From: Plotosus lineatus
Taxonomy: Eukaryota; Chordata; Actinopteri; Siluriformes; Plotosidae
Direction: 5' to 3'
Assembly (NCBI GenBank): GCA_024760905.1
Contig: CM045735.1
Span: 9,872,161-9,936,160 of the forward strand
DNA length: 64,000 bases
Shown here: positions 1-12,184 of the stretch, in pieces
Layout of the letters: each line of letters starts with the position of its first letter
Numbering within the stretch: the first letter of the stretch is position 1
Translations under genes and position numbers: made by a program
The notes under the pieces: generated by a model
What the model was told of the DNA's origin: nothing
What the model saw: only the letters and a program-made list of their open reading frames with translations
Databases searched by the model: none

Positions 1-3000
1 CACAAAACCCATTTTACAGTTCAGGACGGCGTTGGCCTTGGCAAAATACTCAATCATCTCCTCTCGGCTAATTTTACCATCCCTTGTAGGCGCAAGACAG
101 AAAGACAGAAAAGTGAAGCTAATCTGTATAGTACGTGTATAAAACTGTTGAACAAACTACCCCTGAGAAACCCATCGGACTCGACTCACTGGTTCTGGTC
201 GAGGTCATCAAATTTGCTGAGGTAAGGAAAGTTACTCCTGATGCTTTCAAATGCTTTTTGAGTGATGTAGCCATCGCCATCCGTGTCAAAGTTTTGGAAT
301 ACAGACTGAAAAATGAAACAGTGACTCAGAATGCGCCGGTATATTAAAATTACAAATAAAATTTAAAGGTGATCGGTGAATAACTTGCCTCCACCATCTT
401 TTCTATGTGCTTGTTTATGATCACTGGATCAGCCTTGGGTTTGATTGAAGATGCCCACTGCTCTATTAAAGGAGATTGTGACTTTGAGCTGGATGTCTAA
501 CAAAGCAAAATGAATGGAAGAATCAATTTCTCAAAATATTAAAAACATATCAATATGGAAAATCCATCACATTGAAGGATTTGTAAACATGACTCTTGTC
601 TGACACCTAAAAGGAATAATTACAGGGTAGTAGACCGATTCCCCAGCTGCGAGCCTAAGTAAGTGGGTTATGCAATCAAAATCAGTACATTTATCTGTCA
701 AAACCATGTCGTAAATTGTAGCAATTTGAGTTTCTGATTGGTACTTTATAGAGAATCAGTACCAGTGGATTGGACTCACTGATAATTTCAGGCTGCGTGG
801 TTCTCTTTGCAGTGAAAGCTGATAGAGCTCCTCCTCTGTGTGATACTGGTCCAAAGATACCTAAGTTCATTGAAAATGAAAACTTTTCATGAAAAGATTT
901 AAACAAACTTTAATTAAAATGAACAAATCTGACCATTGGTTTATGCAGCAAAATTTCAGGCATCGGAAAAAGACGATACCCTGAGAGACGCTTCGACAAG
1001 ATCTACTCTGCATATAATTATGATTTCTCTGTCCATCTTCCAATCTTTAAAATATAATCCATTCAGTTTCTAAGACATTAAATTATAATTCAGATTGTGA
1101 GGAGACTGGTGCCCATCTCAGCTGACTCTGGGAAAGGGCGACGTACACCCTGAACAGCTTGGCCGGCCATCGCAGGACACACATTCTCACAACCGTTCAC
1201 ACTCACATTTAGAAGTGATATGGAACAGCTGATCAGCCGACTGTGAATGTTTTAGGACTTTTGTAGAAAACCAGAAACCAGAACAATCAAAGGAAACCCA
1301 CGTAAGCAAGTGAAGAACATGCAAACTACATACAGATACACCCTGAGTCCAGGAATCTAACCTGGGACCTTCGTTCTGTGAAATGGAGGTGCTAACCACT
1401 GTGCCATCTCAAAATAATATCTCACAGTAGAAATATCCCAGTGCATCACAGACTCTCTGTACTAATACAGTAACTTTGTTTACAGACATGCATTAGATTT
1501 GATTCCGATTTTTATAGGGGGAAACTCATGAACCTGGCAACCCTGCGGTGAATTATGCCTTCCACTGCTCCCTCTCCTCAAAAAGCTCGGGTTGGAAAGC
1601 TCGCAAAATTTGGAAGTAGTGTCTCTTCAGGAGGAAGCACAATGGCATAGTACTTGTGCTTAAATCTCAAAGCAAAAAGTTCTGACGTTCACATCCTGTG
1701 CTCAGTTAGGGTGTTTCTCTGTTGGGTTTGTATGGTTTTACAAGATTCCAAAGGCCACAAATGACATATATATTTTTAGACTTTCTTTCAGACTTCATAT
1801 GATATAAAAAGTCCATTTCAACATCAACTCCTACTTTAAAATGTTTAATGTACGAGCATAAGGACAGACAGGCCTCCATTAGTTCTTGTTGATAATACTT
1901 GTTCTAAAGTTCAAGTGTTCCCATATTTTATTAGGTCTGGACTCACAATGAGCAGGTTGATCAGGTCAGGGTTGGCATCGATTTTAGGCGGTGTGGCCTG
2001 GATCAGTGCCAGCTCCTGCAGGATGGCGTAGAGTTGCTGTGTCTTGGTAAGATTGACTTTGATTTTTTCTGGATCAGACCAGTCAGGTAGGGCCACATGA
2101 ACGGCGATTAAGTCTTTCAGGTGCACACCCAATATGGGGAAACGAAAGCCAGTGCACTCTGAAAAGCGCTGTCGATACCGGCTGTAGTTTCCACTGGATG
2201 TGATTAACTCCAAAAGCCCTTCGAACAGCTGATAAAACACAACAGAAACCATCAGACATGTAGCAGCGTTAAAAATTCATTGTGATAAATAGCTAAAAAA
2301 AGAGTCCGATAAGAAGACATGGTTGAATGGCCTCGCAGTGGGAAATGCTGGATCTGTTGGCCTGATAACAGATTAATTTCTTATTTGAAGACATTATAAA
2401 ATGCACCTCCAACACGGTCATTCATACATTTGCCATCATTTACATACAGGATGCAGACATATAGATAAATAGTAGTTCCATCAGAATTTTTAAAAAGGCA
2501 ATCTTTACCTTTCGAGTATCACTACTAATAAGAGCTTGAGTGTCTTTTAATCTAGAGATGGAACTGTTACTCAGACCCCCCACCACAGCCATAAGAGTGT
2601 TAAAATTCTGTAGCTCCAGCAACCTCTGAAAATAAACACACAAACATAAGCAGATATTAATGGGCTTGTATTGCCAGATGATGTTTACAGTGCCTACAAA
2701 GTCACAAGTCTTTGGCTAACCTGGGCCACTTTGATGAAGTCACCAATGACATTGGCTCTCTGCTGGGCCGTAGGTTTACTGAGTACCATCATTTGGATCC
2801 ACTGTGATACCCTATTGAAGAGGGTAATGAAGCGCTCCAGGATGGGGTTATCTACGGTGCAGCCTTGCATCACAAAGCTGTGGTAATCCTGGAACTGGGG
2901 ACATTTTCAATATAGTTTCATTTCTTTAGCGATTTCAAAAATAAACATTCCCACAAAGTTGTTCTACAGGAAGCCGGGTATTGATTTGGAAATATAATGA

Positions 3001-6000
3001 GTAGGTCAGATGTGAGAGAAATTACCTGAAAAAGGGTAATAAAGAAACTTTGAAAAAAAAAAATCAGATGCACAACTGAATCTGTACTGTTCTGGGTGAC
3101 AACAAATAATGGGATCATAACTTATTGCTCTTTCACTGAAATACATTTTGCAGATGTCCTTATTCAATAAAATGTGATTTATAAAAGTGACCAGTTGATG
3201 GTTAAGGGCCTTGTTCAAGGGCCCAACACTGGACCAAATCTTGGAGGTATTAGGGCTTGAAACCATAACCAGATTATTGGTAACCCAAGGCCTATAAACC
3301 ACACACACTTCTATACTATAAAGGCTATAAAGTTTGAATATGGGTGTTTTAATACCAAACTATCACTGTATAGTTAGCTAAAAAAGTGAATGGTTATCTA
3401 GTTAGTAAGATACGTTAACTAGCTTGTATTAACTGAAAATCATCGGTGGCCATTATGAAGCAGGGGTGTCATGTCTTATCCCCAAAGGACCGGAGTGGGT
3501 GAAGGTTTTCTTTCCAAACAAGAATCTGAGAGTATATTGAAAGTGAATATCAATTGACTTCAACACTTGGAATGAAAATCTGAACCCACTCCATGCGAAC
3601 AAGATCCTCCAGCACTGCTAGACTTGTCACTCCTTCTATCAAGGGACATGGAAAACGTGCATCAAACTCGTTTCTGTTCCGGCATCAAGATGGTAGAATG
3701 ATCTTTCTCTAGAGGTTTGTCTGTTTCTCACCAGGATCTTGCAGAAGGATTTGTACTCCATGTAGGTCAGGTGCTCGGCCAGGGTCGAGGAATCCAAGTG
3801 GTCAAACAGCAGGGAGGACTTACTCTTTTTCTGAATACTCGAGATTGGTTGTCGCTTCCATTCATATGATGGGCTGAAGAGAGCAATTTATAACATGCAT
3901 TAGCATACTTATATGGTCTGTCATATGGTCATCACAGAGCTTTAACCATTTATTCTCTTTTTTACTGAACCACTTTTTCCAGCCAGGATCTCAGAGAGGC
4001 AGAAGCGTATCTTAGCTGACTCTGGGCAAAGGTGTGGTACACCCAAAACAGCTCAGCAGTCCAGAGCAAGGCCAAAATACGGACAACCATTCACACTCCT
4101 CAGTTTGGAACAATCATTTAGCCTAATGTGATTATCTTTGGACTGTTGGAAGAAAAACCCAAAGGAACTCCCACATAAGCACAGGAAGAACATGCAAACC
4201 CCAATCAGAAACACCGTTGCTGAGCCCAGGACTTCAAACCAAACCCTATAGCCTGAGCCAGACGTGCTAGCCACTACACCAGGGTGAGGTAATGTGTGTT
4301 CGGCTTTTACACCCAAGCATACTGGCTCAACAAGGAGTCCAACTCCTCCTGAATGGGACACTCCTAGTATCATTATTATTGTTATTATTATCATCATTAT
4401 TCATTTATACTGTTGGGTGGACAGAGTCACTATTGGTTATGGCCTTGTCCAGAGGTCTGAGCATTATGTTGGTCTAAAGGGTATTCAAACCCATGACCTC
4501 TCCATCGTGAACCCAGGACCCTAACCACTAATACACCACATCCATGCTACACCACATTTCCTACACTGTTTATCCCAAAACAATGGCTCCCATGAGGTCT
4601 ATGAGGCATAACTAGTGGCCCAGAATATTTTACTACTGTAGTGGAAATCGTATCTTATTATCATCAAAGATGAGCTCAGAGCTATTAACAATTTGAACCT
4701 GTTTTATAAATCCTGAAATGAAAAGGAGTAGTTTAGCACAACCAGTCCAAAAAGAATAAAGTACGATCCTCAGTACAATCCTGTACTCAGGATATTCTCT
4801 GCCTTGGGTTTTACATGTACTTCAAAGGAACATGAAGGAGGCAGATTCGCAATACTATACTACCCCTAGATGTGAATGTGTGGATATTGTGCTCTCTGCG
4901 ATGAAGTGGCAACTGATCTGGGGTAAGCACTTTTGCTTTGCATCCAGTGTCCCCCAGGATAGGCTCAGGATCTGTCTCAACCCTGACGAGGATAAAGTGG
5001 TTTCTGAAGATAAGTGAATGAATGCAGAAGTTACTCCAATCTACAGAACATGTAACTATGTGGATGTATGAAATAATCCTCAAGCTTTGATTTTTATTTT
5101 TTTTTTCTTCCGTGGTTAATGTAAAAGGAGGAAATAAATGGCTGTGCTAGGCTTTCTGACTTACACACTGTCTATATCTATAAGCAGACTTCGCCTGACA
5201 TCACCATTCTGTTCAAGCAGCTCTTTCAGACAACGGATCTGCCCAGCCAGCTCTGGGTTCAGGTCAAATTCAGCTGGGAACTCACTCATCCAGTACCTGA
5301 GAGAAGACAAGACATTGAGGGGAGAGAGAGAGAGAGAGAGAGAGTTTAGTGGGGCATGAAATAGATCTCCATGCGACATGACAACAATGAGTGCTTTGGG
5401 CAGCCTTGCCGGAACCATTTTCTAAGCACCAGGATGCTGTCAAAGGGCATCAAAGTGAGTCTTTATTTACAGATCACCAAACAAATTCGATTCTTGATTT
5501 GATTCCTGACTTACTTGACAAGATGACAAATCTGAGCACAGCAACCAGCAGAGCAATTCTGAGACCTGTTATGCTGTTATGGTAAATCTCCATTTTGTCA
5601 GGATAATTCAATACAAGAAAGGTGTGAAAAATGAACATGTGACAGTACCAAGTATTTTGAATGGTGACAGTGCCAGTCTATGACAAAGTGCATGCAGTTA
5701 GAAACACTTGACATCCAAGAGAGGTAAATTATGCCTTCCAGTCAGTTATGATGTTAGAAGGATGAAGGGTGCAGACTGCAAGGTAAGTACAGCTGCATAG
5801 GATGTCTGTTATGTGTTATGTCTTTAAATCTTTAGCATAGTATTGGTCACTGCTATACTAATAACAGCAAGACCCGTAAATTACAGAGAAATACAACCTT
5901 TTTTCTAATTAAAGAAAAACGCAAATGTTAGCAGGTACTGAGTTGATGAAAATACTTCAAGGGACCCTGCTGATGGAAAATAGTCAGGTTTAGGGTGGCA

Positions 6001-7404
6001 AAATGTATTCTACTTTGCATCAGGTCATGCATTAGTGCAGCTGTCAATAAAATATCTACTCAGAGGAAAACCCCTGGCTTCCCACAATCGCCCCCCCTCC
6101 CATTCCCCAAATGAAATAGACCATACACATTCATTCAGTCAGAGCAAGGTAGTGTTTCTTTCCAATTAAGGGCAATTATTTTCAATTTTTTAATTCTAGA
6201 TACCCCAATGTGGAAAACACTCCAGCAGCTACTTAATCATTATAACCAGTTGGTGGCCATTTTGCTGACACTGAAATTGATCTGCAATAAGGCCAGTGAC
6301 CGACAATCTTTTTATACTGTGTTTTAGCCATTGGCCCCAAATTGCTACCCTGAAAAATTGACAGTCAATATGTCAAAGCGTTACAGAGACATAAGTGTAC
6401 ATAGCCACGCATCATCATAATAATAATAATAATAGAAAAGTACAAACTGACAGAAGTGAAAACAATACTATCTATACTATCAAGGCTGAAAAGTTCTGCC
6501 AGTTCAGTAGATAAATTGAATAAAAAGCTTCTCTCAAGTGTTTTTTACGAACAGTTGGTTGCCTGAATGCATCTATCTCAACAAAATTTTCATTATATGA
6601 GTGTTTCCTTTCAAGAAAAATTGATAAACATGCAGTAGAGTCCATATATGGAAAAAAATCCTGATCTTAGGTGGGTGTGCATTTTCCAGGGAAGCCCATG
6701 TAGGTAGTTTGGTCCTGTAAATGTATTGTATTAGCGAATAAGGCATGACTTGGTGTGTTCGGTGTTGGAGTTCTGTCAATATGTGTTTTTAGGAGTGTGG
6801 ATTTGGACTAAAGCTAAAGGTTAATACAGTGTAAAAATCTTAAAAATCATCAATATCTTAAATTATGACCTTATTTGTTTCATTATTTTGTTCACAATAT
6901 AAATATGCTGTCATGACAGTGGATGGCAGTCTAATAGCACTGTGCTATATTTGTCCATATTGGGATTCAAAGGATACTTGAGAAGCAGTTTCTTGGCAAA
7001 GTCAGTGGAGGAAATGTACCAGGGATGCATCATGAGGAACATCCGCACGGCCGAGGCGTCTTTAAGCTCTCCTTCATCATCTCAGATAAAGAAAAACAAA
7101 GAGCTTTGAGTGAGACTTGCATAATTAAATCAAAGCTTAAGTCCCTTCCCTCATGTCTCTTCCTGAATTCATGAGAAAAACAAAACAGCACATTGATTGG
7201 TTCATAAAAAAAATAACTTTGTTCGCACTGACATGGAAAACAAGGGAATCCCTCTCATCAGCCCAGAGAAAAGTCCAGCTGAACTAAACTGGTTGATCAG
7301 TGACCTTGACATGAAAGTCAGTAGGACTACTGACCGAAAGCATTGATGCAGACTTCCACCAGTTCTTCCACGCTGGCTGACTGATCTGATAAAATACTCT
7401 CCAT
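1..7404 (-). CDS. rasgrp2: RasGRP2 (CalDAG-GEFI), Ca2+/DAG-regulated Rap/Ras guanine nucleotide exchange factor; 3' end outside window
   Basis: Exchange factor that loads GTP on Rap1 (and Ras) after Ca2+ and diacylglycerol signals, best known in platelets and leukocytes. Coding exons read on the minus strand, 5' to 3': 7404-7335 (start [11 protein letters not shown]), 7080-6978, an undetected short exon, 5531-5515, 5296-5165, 3873-3732, 2894-2721, 2625-2509, 2228-1947, 860-780, 496-389, 305-190 and 82-1 (continues outside). Order of domains: N-terminal Ras-exchanger motif ([10 protein letters not shown], then [12 protein letters not shown]), CDC25 catalytic domain ([51 protein letters not shown]), a linker ending HIEKMVE, then paired EF-hands. 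Phases agree at every listed junction, and the split valine before PSYEWKRQ matches the human intron position I recall. Closest family member by sequence is RASGRP2 ([25 protein letters not shown]), not RASGRP1 or 3. The exon joining KKLLLK to ICHLVK (about 12-17 residues) was not found. The intron after HIEKMVE has a GC donor. EF-hand 1 lacks its usual glutamate at loop position 12. Confidence 0.96.
252..287 (-). other. rasgrp2: EF-hand 1 loop of RasGRP2 with altered position 12
   Basis: The loop reads [12 protein letters not shown], followed by F. Residues 1, 3 and 5 are the expected calcium-binding aspartates and residue 6 is glycine, but position 12 is alanine (codon at 252-254) where the family has glutamate. 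The second EF-hand, split over 190-305 and 1-82, keeps the canonical [12 protein letters not shown]. Confidence 0.85.
1100..1410 (-). repeat. tRNA-derived SINE, family B (older copy)
   Basis: Minus-strand copy in a rasgrp2 intron. At the right is the decayed tRNA-like head (GGCACAGTGGTTAGCACCTC, a box-B-like GTTCgAGTCC region); then the GTTTGCATGTTC and GGACTGTGGGAGGAAACC type body, then GCCATCGC and GTGTACxxC modules toward the left. Strongly diverged. Confidence 0.6.
3135..3305 (-). repeat. tRNA-derived SINE, family C
   Basis: Contains the typical GTTAAGGGCCTTGTTCAAGGGCCCAAC core and a gene-internal-promoter-like head at the right end. Related copies are at 25215, 45935, 47283 and 47523. 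Confidence 0.55.
3965..4285 (-). repeat. tRNA-derived SINE, family B
   Basis: Diverged copy between two rasgrp2 exons. Modules in order on the plus strand: AACCACTTTTTCC, TCTTAGCTGACTCTGGGCAAAGG, TACACCCAAAACAGCTC, TTTGGACTGTTGGAAG, GAACATGCAAACCCC and a degraded tRNA-like head GCTAGCCACTACACCA. Confidence 0.55.
5515..5531 (-). other. rasgrp2: 17-nt micro-exon of rasgrp2 (ICHLVK)
   Basis: On the minus strand, a pyrimidine-rich acceptor ending GTGCTCAG is followed by only 17 coding bases (ATT TGT CAT CTT GTC AA) and a consensus GTAAGT donor. The last codon completes as lysine with the first base of the next exon (5296). The peptide ICHLVK aligns with human TCHLVR at the same place. Reading further upstream without a splice gives a cysteine-rich sequence unlike the family, which is why a micro-exon is preferred. 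Confidence 0.65.
5581..6960. other. rasgrp2 intron, no recognised content
   Basis: AT-rich intronic sequence with a short (TAA)n run near 6418. The missing rasgrp2 exon should lie here. I checked the acceptor-like sites on the minus strand near 6488, 6353, 6059 and 5970, and none gave a family-like peptide. Confidence 0.5.
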
Positions 7405-7506
7405 CTTTCTTTGCTTTTGTCCCTCTCTTTCCTTCACACACTGCCTTTCCTCCTGTTTTTTCGCCTCTCGAATTTCCACGCCTCTCTTTGAGCCTTCCTT
7501 GTTAAT
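7405..7506 (-). other. rasgrp2: rasgrp2 5' untranslated part of first visible exon
   Basis: A good 3' splice site (ATATTTGCAG on the minus strand) precedes this stretch, so the exon 7335-7506 has an upstream non-coding or coding exon that I did not find. The frame stays open upstream of the chosen ATG through a basic, charged stretch (INKEGSKRGVEIREAKKQEE). An N-terminally extended isoform starting in an upstream exon therefore remains possible. The ATG at 7404 was chosen because it sits in a good context (AAG ATG G) and gives the short N-terminus typical of the family. Confidence 0.6.
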
Positions 7507-7676
7507 CTGCAAATATTGTAAGGCAGAATCATGTGAAGTAGGGCAAACATTTTAAATAAAATGGGAGCTCAGAACAATTTACATGGATATGAGCACCATC
7601 AGTACCATCATGCAACCATAAAAAATGAGATTTGAATCTCAGCCAATATAGTATTATAATTATATGTATATTTAAG

Positions 7677-7739
<63 letters not shown>

Positions 7740-8340
7740 CTTATATACTGTAATGTCATATTGGTATATGTAAGAACTATGAGGATTATTAAAATACGTA
7801 CTTCTAAAAAATATTGAACACTAAAATACTAAGGCATACCTACATGCTTTAAAGCTTGGTAGAAGAAAAATGTCACTGTATTTCAATTCAAAGAATATTT
7901 CATAAAATTAAAACAAAAAAAATTCCAGATGTATCAAAAAATGAAGACACAATGTACACGAACCTGTGAGAAATGAACACAGTCAAGCACAGGGCTGCAG
8001 TCTGATCACATCTATGTGTTAAACTGTTTCCGGCTTGTTGTGAAACCAGCTTGTCATTGCATTTCCTGTTGTTAACCAAAAGGTTCCTTTTACACGTCTT
8101 TCACAAAACGCCCTCTCAGCATTTGAATACTAAAATATTACTATGAACAGTTTAAGTTGTTATTGTAATTCTCACAATGTTGTTTTGTGAAAACACACCC
8201 ATTCAACTACTCAAGAATCTTCCTAGGTTGTGATTGTGCAGAGTGGAAAAATCCTTCAGTAATTGTACTTAGATACTTTAATAAAAATTTAGTATACATA
8301 GATGCACTTCTATTTTATTTATTTTATATTAAATGAAATG
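7507..8340. other. Intergenic sequence with one CA microsatellite
   Basis: A (CA)n tract fills about 7679-7733. The rest is AT-rich with no coding signal I can support. It must contain, or lie next to, the rasgrp2 first exon and promoter. Confidence 0.5.
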
Positions 8341-8562
8341 CTCTGCAGTGTACCTAACTGGGTTATCTAAGGCCGGTCATTTCTCTCACTGTCTGTGGTG
8401 AAATATATGTAAATACTGTCTCTTGTTAAAAGTAATCTGCATAGCTGTCAGAGGGGTTTTTGACCCGTGATGGCCTGCGTGCTGTCCAGGGTGTACTCTG
8501 TCCTCACATAGAGTCAGCTGAGATGGGCACTAGCCTCCCCGCAACCATAATTAGGATTATGC
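8341..8562 (+). repeat. SINE with family A body and family B tail, head missing
   Basis: Begins at the body module AACTGGGTTATCTAAGG and CTCTCACTGTCTGTGG, passes through GCTGTCCAGGGTGTACTCTG, and ends in the tail CCCCGCAACCATAATTAGGATTA. The tRNA-like head is absent. Confidence 0.65.
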
Positions 8563-8876
8563 AGGTCTTCTTACAGCGGGAAGATTCTGAGTTAGATTAC
8601 TGGGCTCAGCGAGGACGTTTTTGGATGGACATGTTCTCCCTGTACTTCGTCCCTGTATAGTTCGGTTTTCTCACCCAGCTCTTACAACGCAGTTATATGC
8701 ACATTCGGCTAATTGGCTGTTTCAAATTTCTTTAGCTGTGAGTAAGAGTAGTTGTCTGTGTGTGTCCTGCTATATACTGGTGAGTAGGGTGTATTCTGCC
8801 TTTCACCCAGACTTGGTTGAAAAAGACTTCAGCCTCCCCACAATCCTCTTAAAAGAAAACTGTTTGGCAGTTGAAT

Positions 8877-10598
<1,722 letters not shown>

Positions 10599-10599
10599 C

Positions 10600-10675
10600 A
10601 GTCTAAAGTGTATGTCTGTAAACTGTGGGAGAAAACTGGAGTACTCAAAGAAAACCCAGACACAGGACATCCGCT
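10600..10675 (-). repeat. Family B SINE fragment
   Basis: Short piece with AGTCTAAAGTGTATGTCT, AACTGTGGGAGAAAACTGG and GAAAACCCAGACACAGGAC, joined directly to the broken end of the RTE copy. Confidence 0.55.
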
Positions 10676-10987
10676 CAGATACTTTAATATCTCTGAAATA
10701 AGTTGACTCAAAATAATTGTACTAGACCTTTCCAAACACAATATAAAGATATGTTAGCGTTATATGAACACAAGATTCAGGATTCAGGATTTTTAATTGC
10801 CATTTGTGTTTTTACACACATAGGAATTCTTGTGTGGTTGTTCAAGGAGTCAGGTTACAAACAGAGAAGAAGGCTCAAATCAGTAACATACAAACTGCTA
10901 TAACATAAACACAGAAAAATTCTATATCTAAAAGGACCTTACACAGACCCAGCAAGCAAGATAATAATAATAACAAAAGTAATAAAA

Positions 10988-10990
<3 letters not shown>

Positions 10991-11045
<55 letters not shown>
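10991..11045. repeat. (TAA)n microsatellite
   Basis: Uninterrupted trinucleotide run of about 55 bp. Confidence 0.95.
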
Positions 11046-11047
<2 letters not shown>

Positions 11048-11092
11048 AATAAATAAATCAGTAGATAACCACAATAAATGAAATTGCACTGA

Positions 11093-12085
11093 ATTATATT
11101 ATATTATATTATATTATATTATATTATATTATATTATATTATATTATATTATATTATATTATACAGTGGTACCTCACTTTATGAAAATAATACATTCCAG
11201 AGACTTTTTCGTAACCTGCATTTTTTCTTAAATTGAACCACACTTTACATGTAAAACGCATGATTCGTTCCAAGGCTCCCAATCCTACCCCATAAACCCT
11301 TTAAAAATTATAAAAGTACACCAATTTTGTATGAAATATGCTTTAAAAGTAAAACAAAATTACCTCCTTCACGAGGTCCTTAAATATGGCAGTTGCTTTT
11401 TCCAAAATAATCACCTCCATCACTGTATTTCCGGCAATTTCTTTCTCCTTTATCCAAAGGAATAACAGTCTTTCCATTTCATTGTTCAGTGATGACCTCT
11501 TCTTTGCTTCAATATCGTCCCAATCGTAAAGGGGTTTCGGCCATACTTTGTGATTTCACTCAATGAATCCCACTTTCATATTTTTTTAATCATCTCCTGT
11601 TTTACTTTTATTGATAACGGAGCCTGCTTCTTTTCACTCTAACCAGCAATCACTTTCTTGGGGCTCATGATTAATAATGAAAAATAACGCTGCAATGAGC
11701 AGACTCAAAAAAACTCACAAAACTCACGAACCAACAGTACAACTCTCCTTCACGCGTGTGACAAATAATGGGTCAGAGGCACACGAAAAGCATTATGGGT
11801 ACAGTACTGTATTATGGAGATTCAGCTCCCTCCCAGTCAATGGGAAGCCAGCGAGGCGGGGTGTTGGGAGACAACCAATGAGAAAGCATGTCACGCATTG
11901 TTTGAATGTTTGAATTTCGCGTTTGAATTTTTAAGATGGCGCTTTCGTAACGTGAACTTATTTCGTATCCAGAGACAAAAATTTTAGGAAAATGTGTTTT
12001 GTAACCTGAATTTTTAGTTTGGTGAGACTTTTGTAAAGTGAGGTACCACTGTATTATATTATATTATATTATATTATATTATATT
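11093..12085. repeat. (TTATA)n pentanucleotide microsatellite split by a transposon
   Basis: The same five-base repeat occurs at 11093-11163 and again at 12052-12085, on either side of the inverted-repeat element at 11164-12051. The element evidently inserted into the array, or the array expanded on both sides of its TA target. Confidence 0.85.
11164..12051 (-). mobile_element. Tigger/pogo-like non-autonomous DNA transposon (888 bp)
   Basis: Terminal inverted repeats begin CAGTGGTACCTCACTTTA at the left and end TAAAGTGAGGTACCACTG at the right, flanked by TA duplications as in the pogo/Tigger group. Internally, on the minus strand (about 11670 to 11345), a frame-broken stretch resembles the CENP-B-type helix-turn-helix of pogo transposases: MSPKKVIA, then IKVKQEMIKKYESG and a TILKQ-like segment. 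It is therefore a decayed derivative of an autonomous element. A second member lies at 49492. Confidence 0.8.
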
Positions 12086-12184
12086 TATATCTATATTGCA
12101 CTATGCCCATTGTTATGTTGGGAGAAAAAAATGAACAGTTCTCTGGGTAATTTGTATATTGTGAACTGGGAACAGTTTATCTCA

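Noticed and set aside
6440..6490. The missing rasgrp2 exon on the minus strand after a TTTTCAG acceptor
   Set aside because: Phase and donor (GTCAGT) fit, but the peptide [11 protein letters not shown] does not resemble the family segment.
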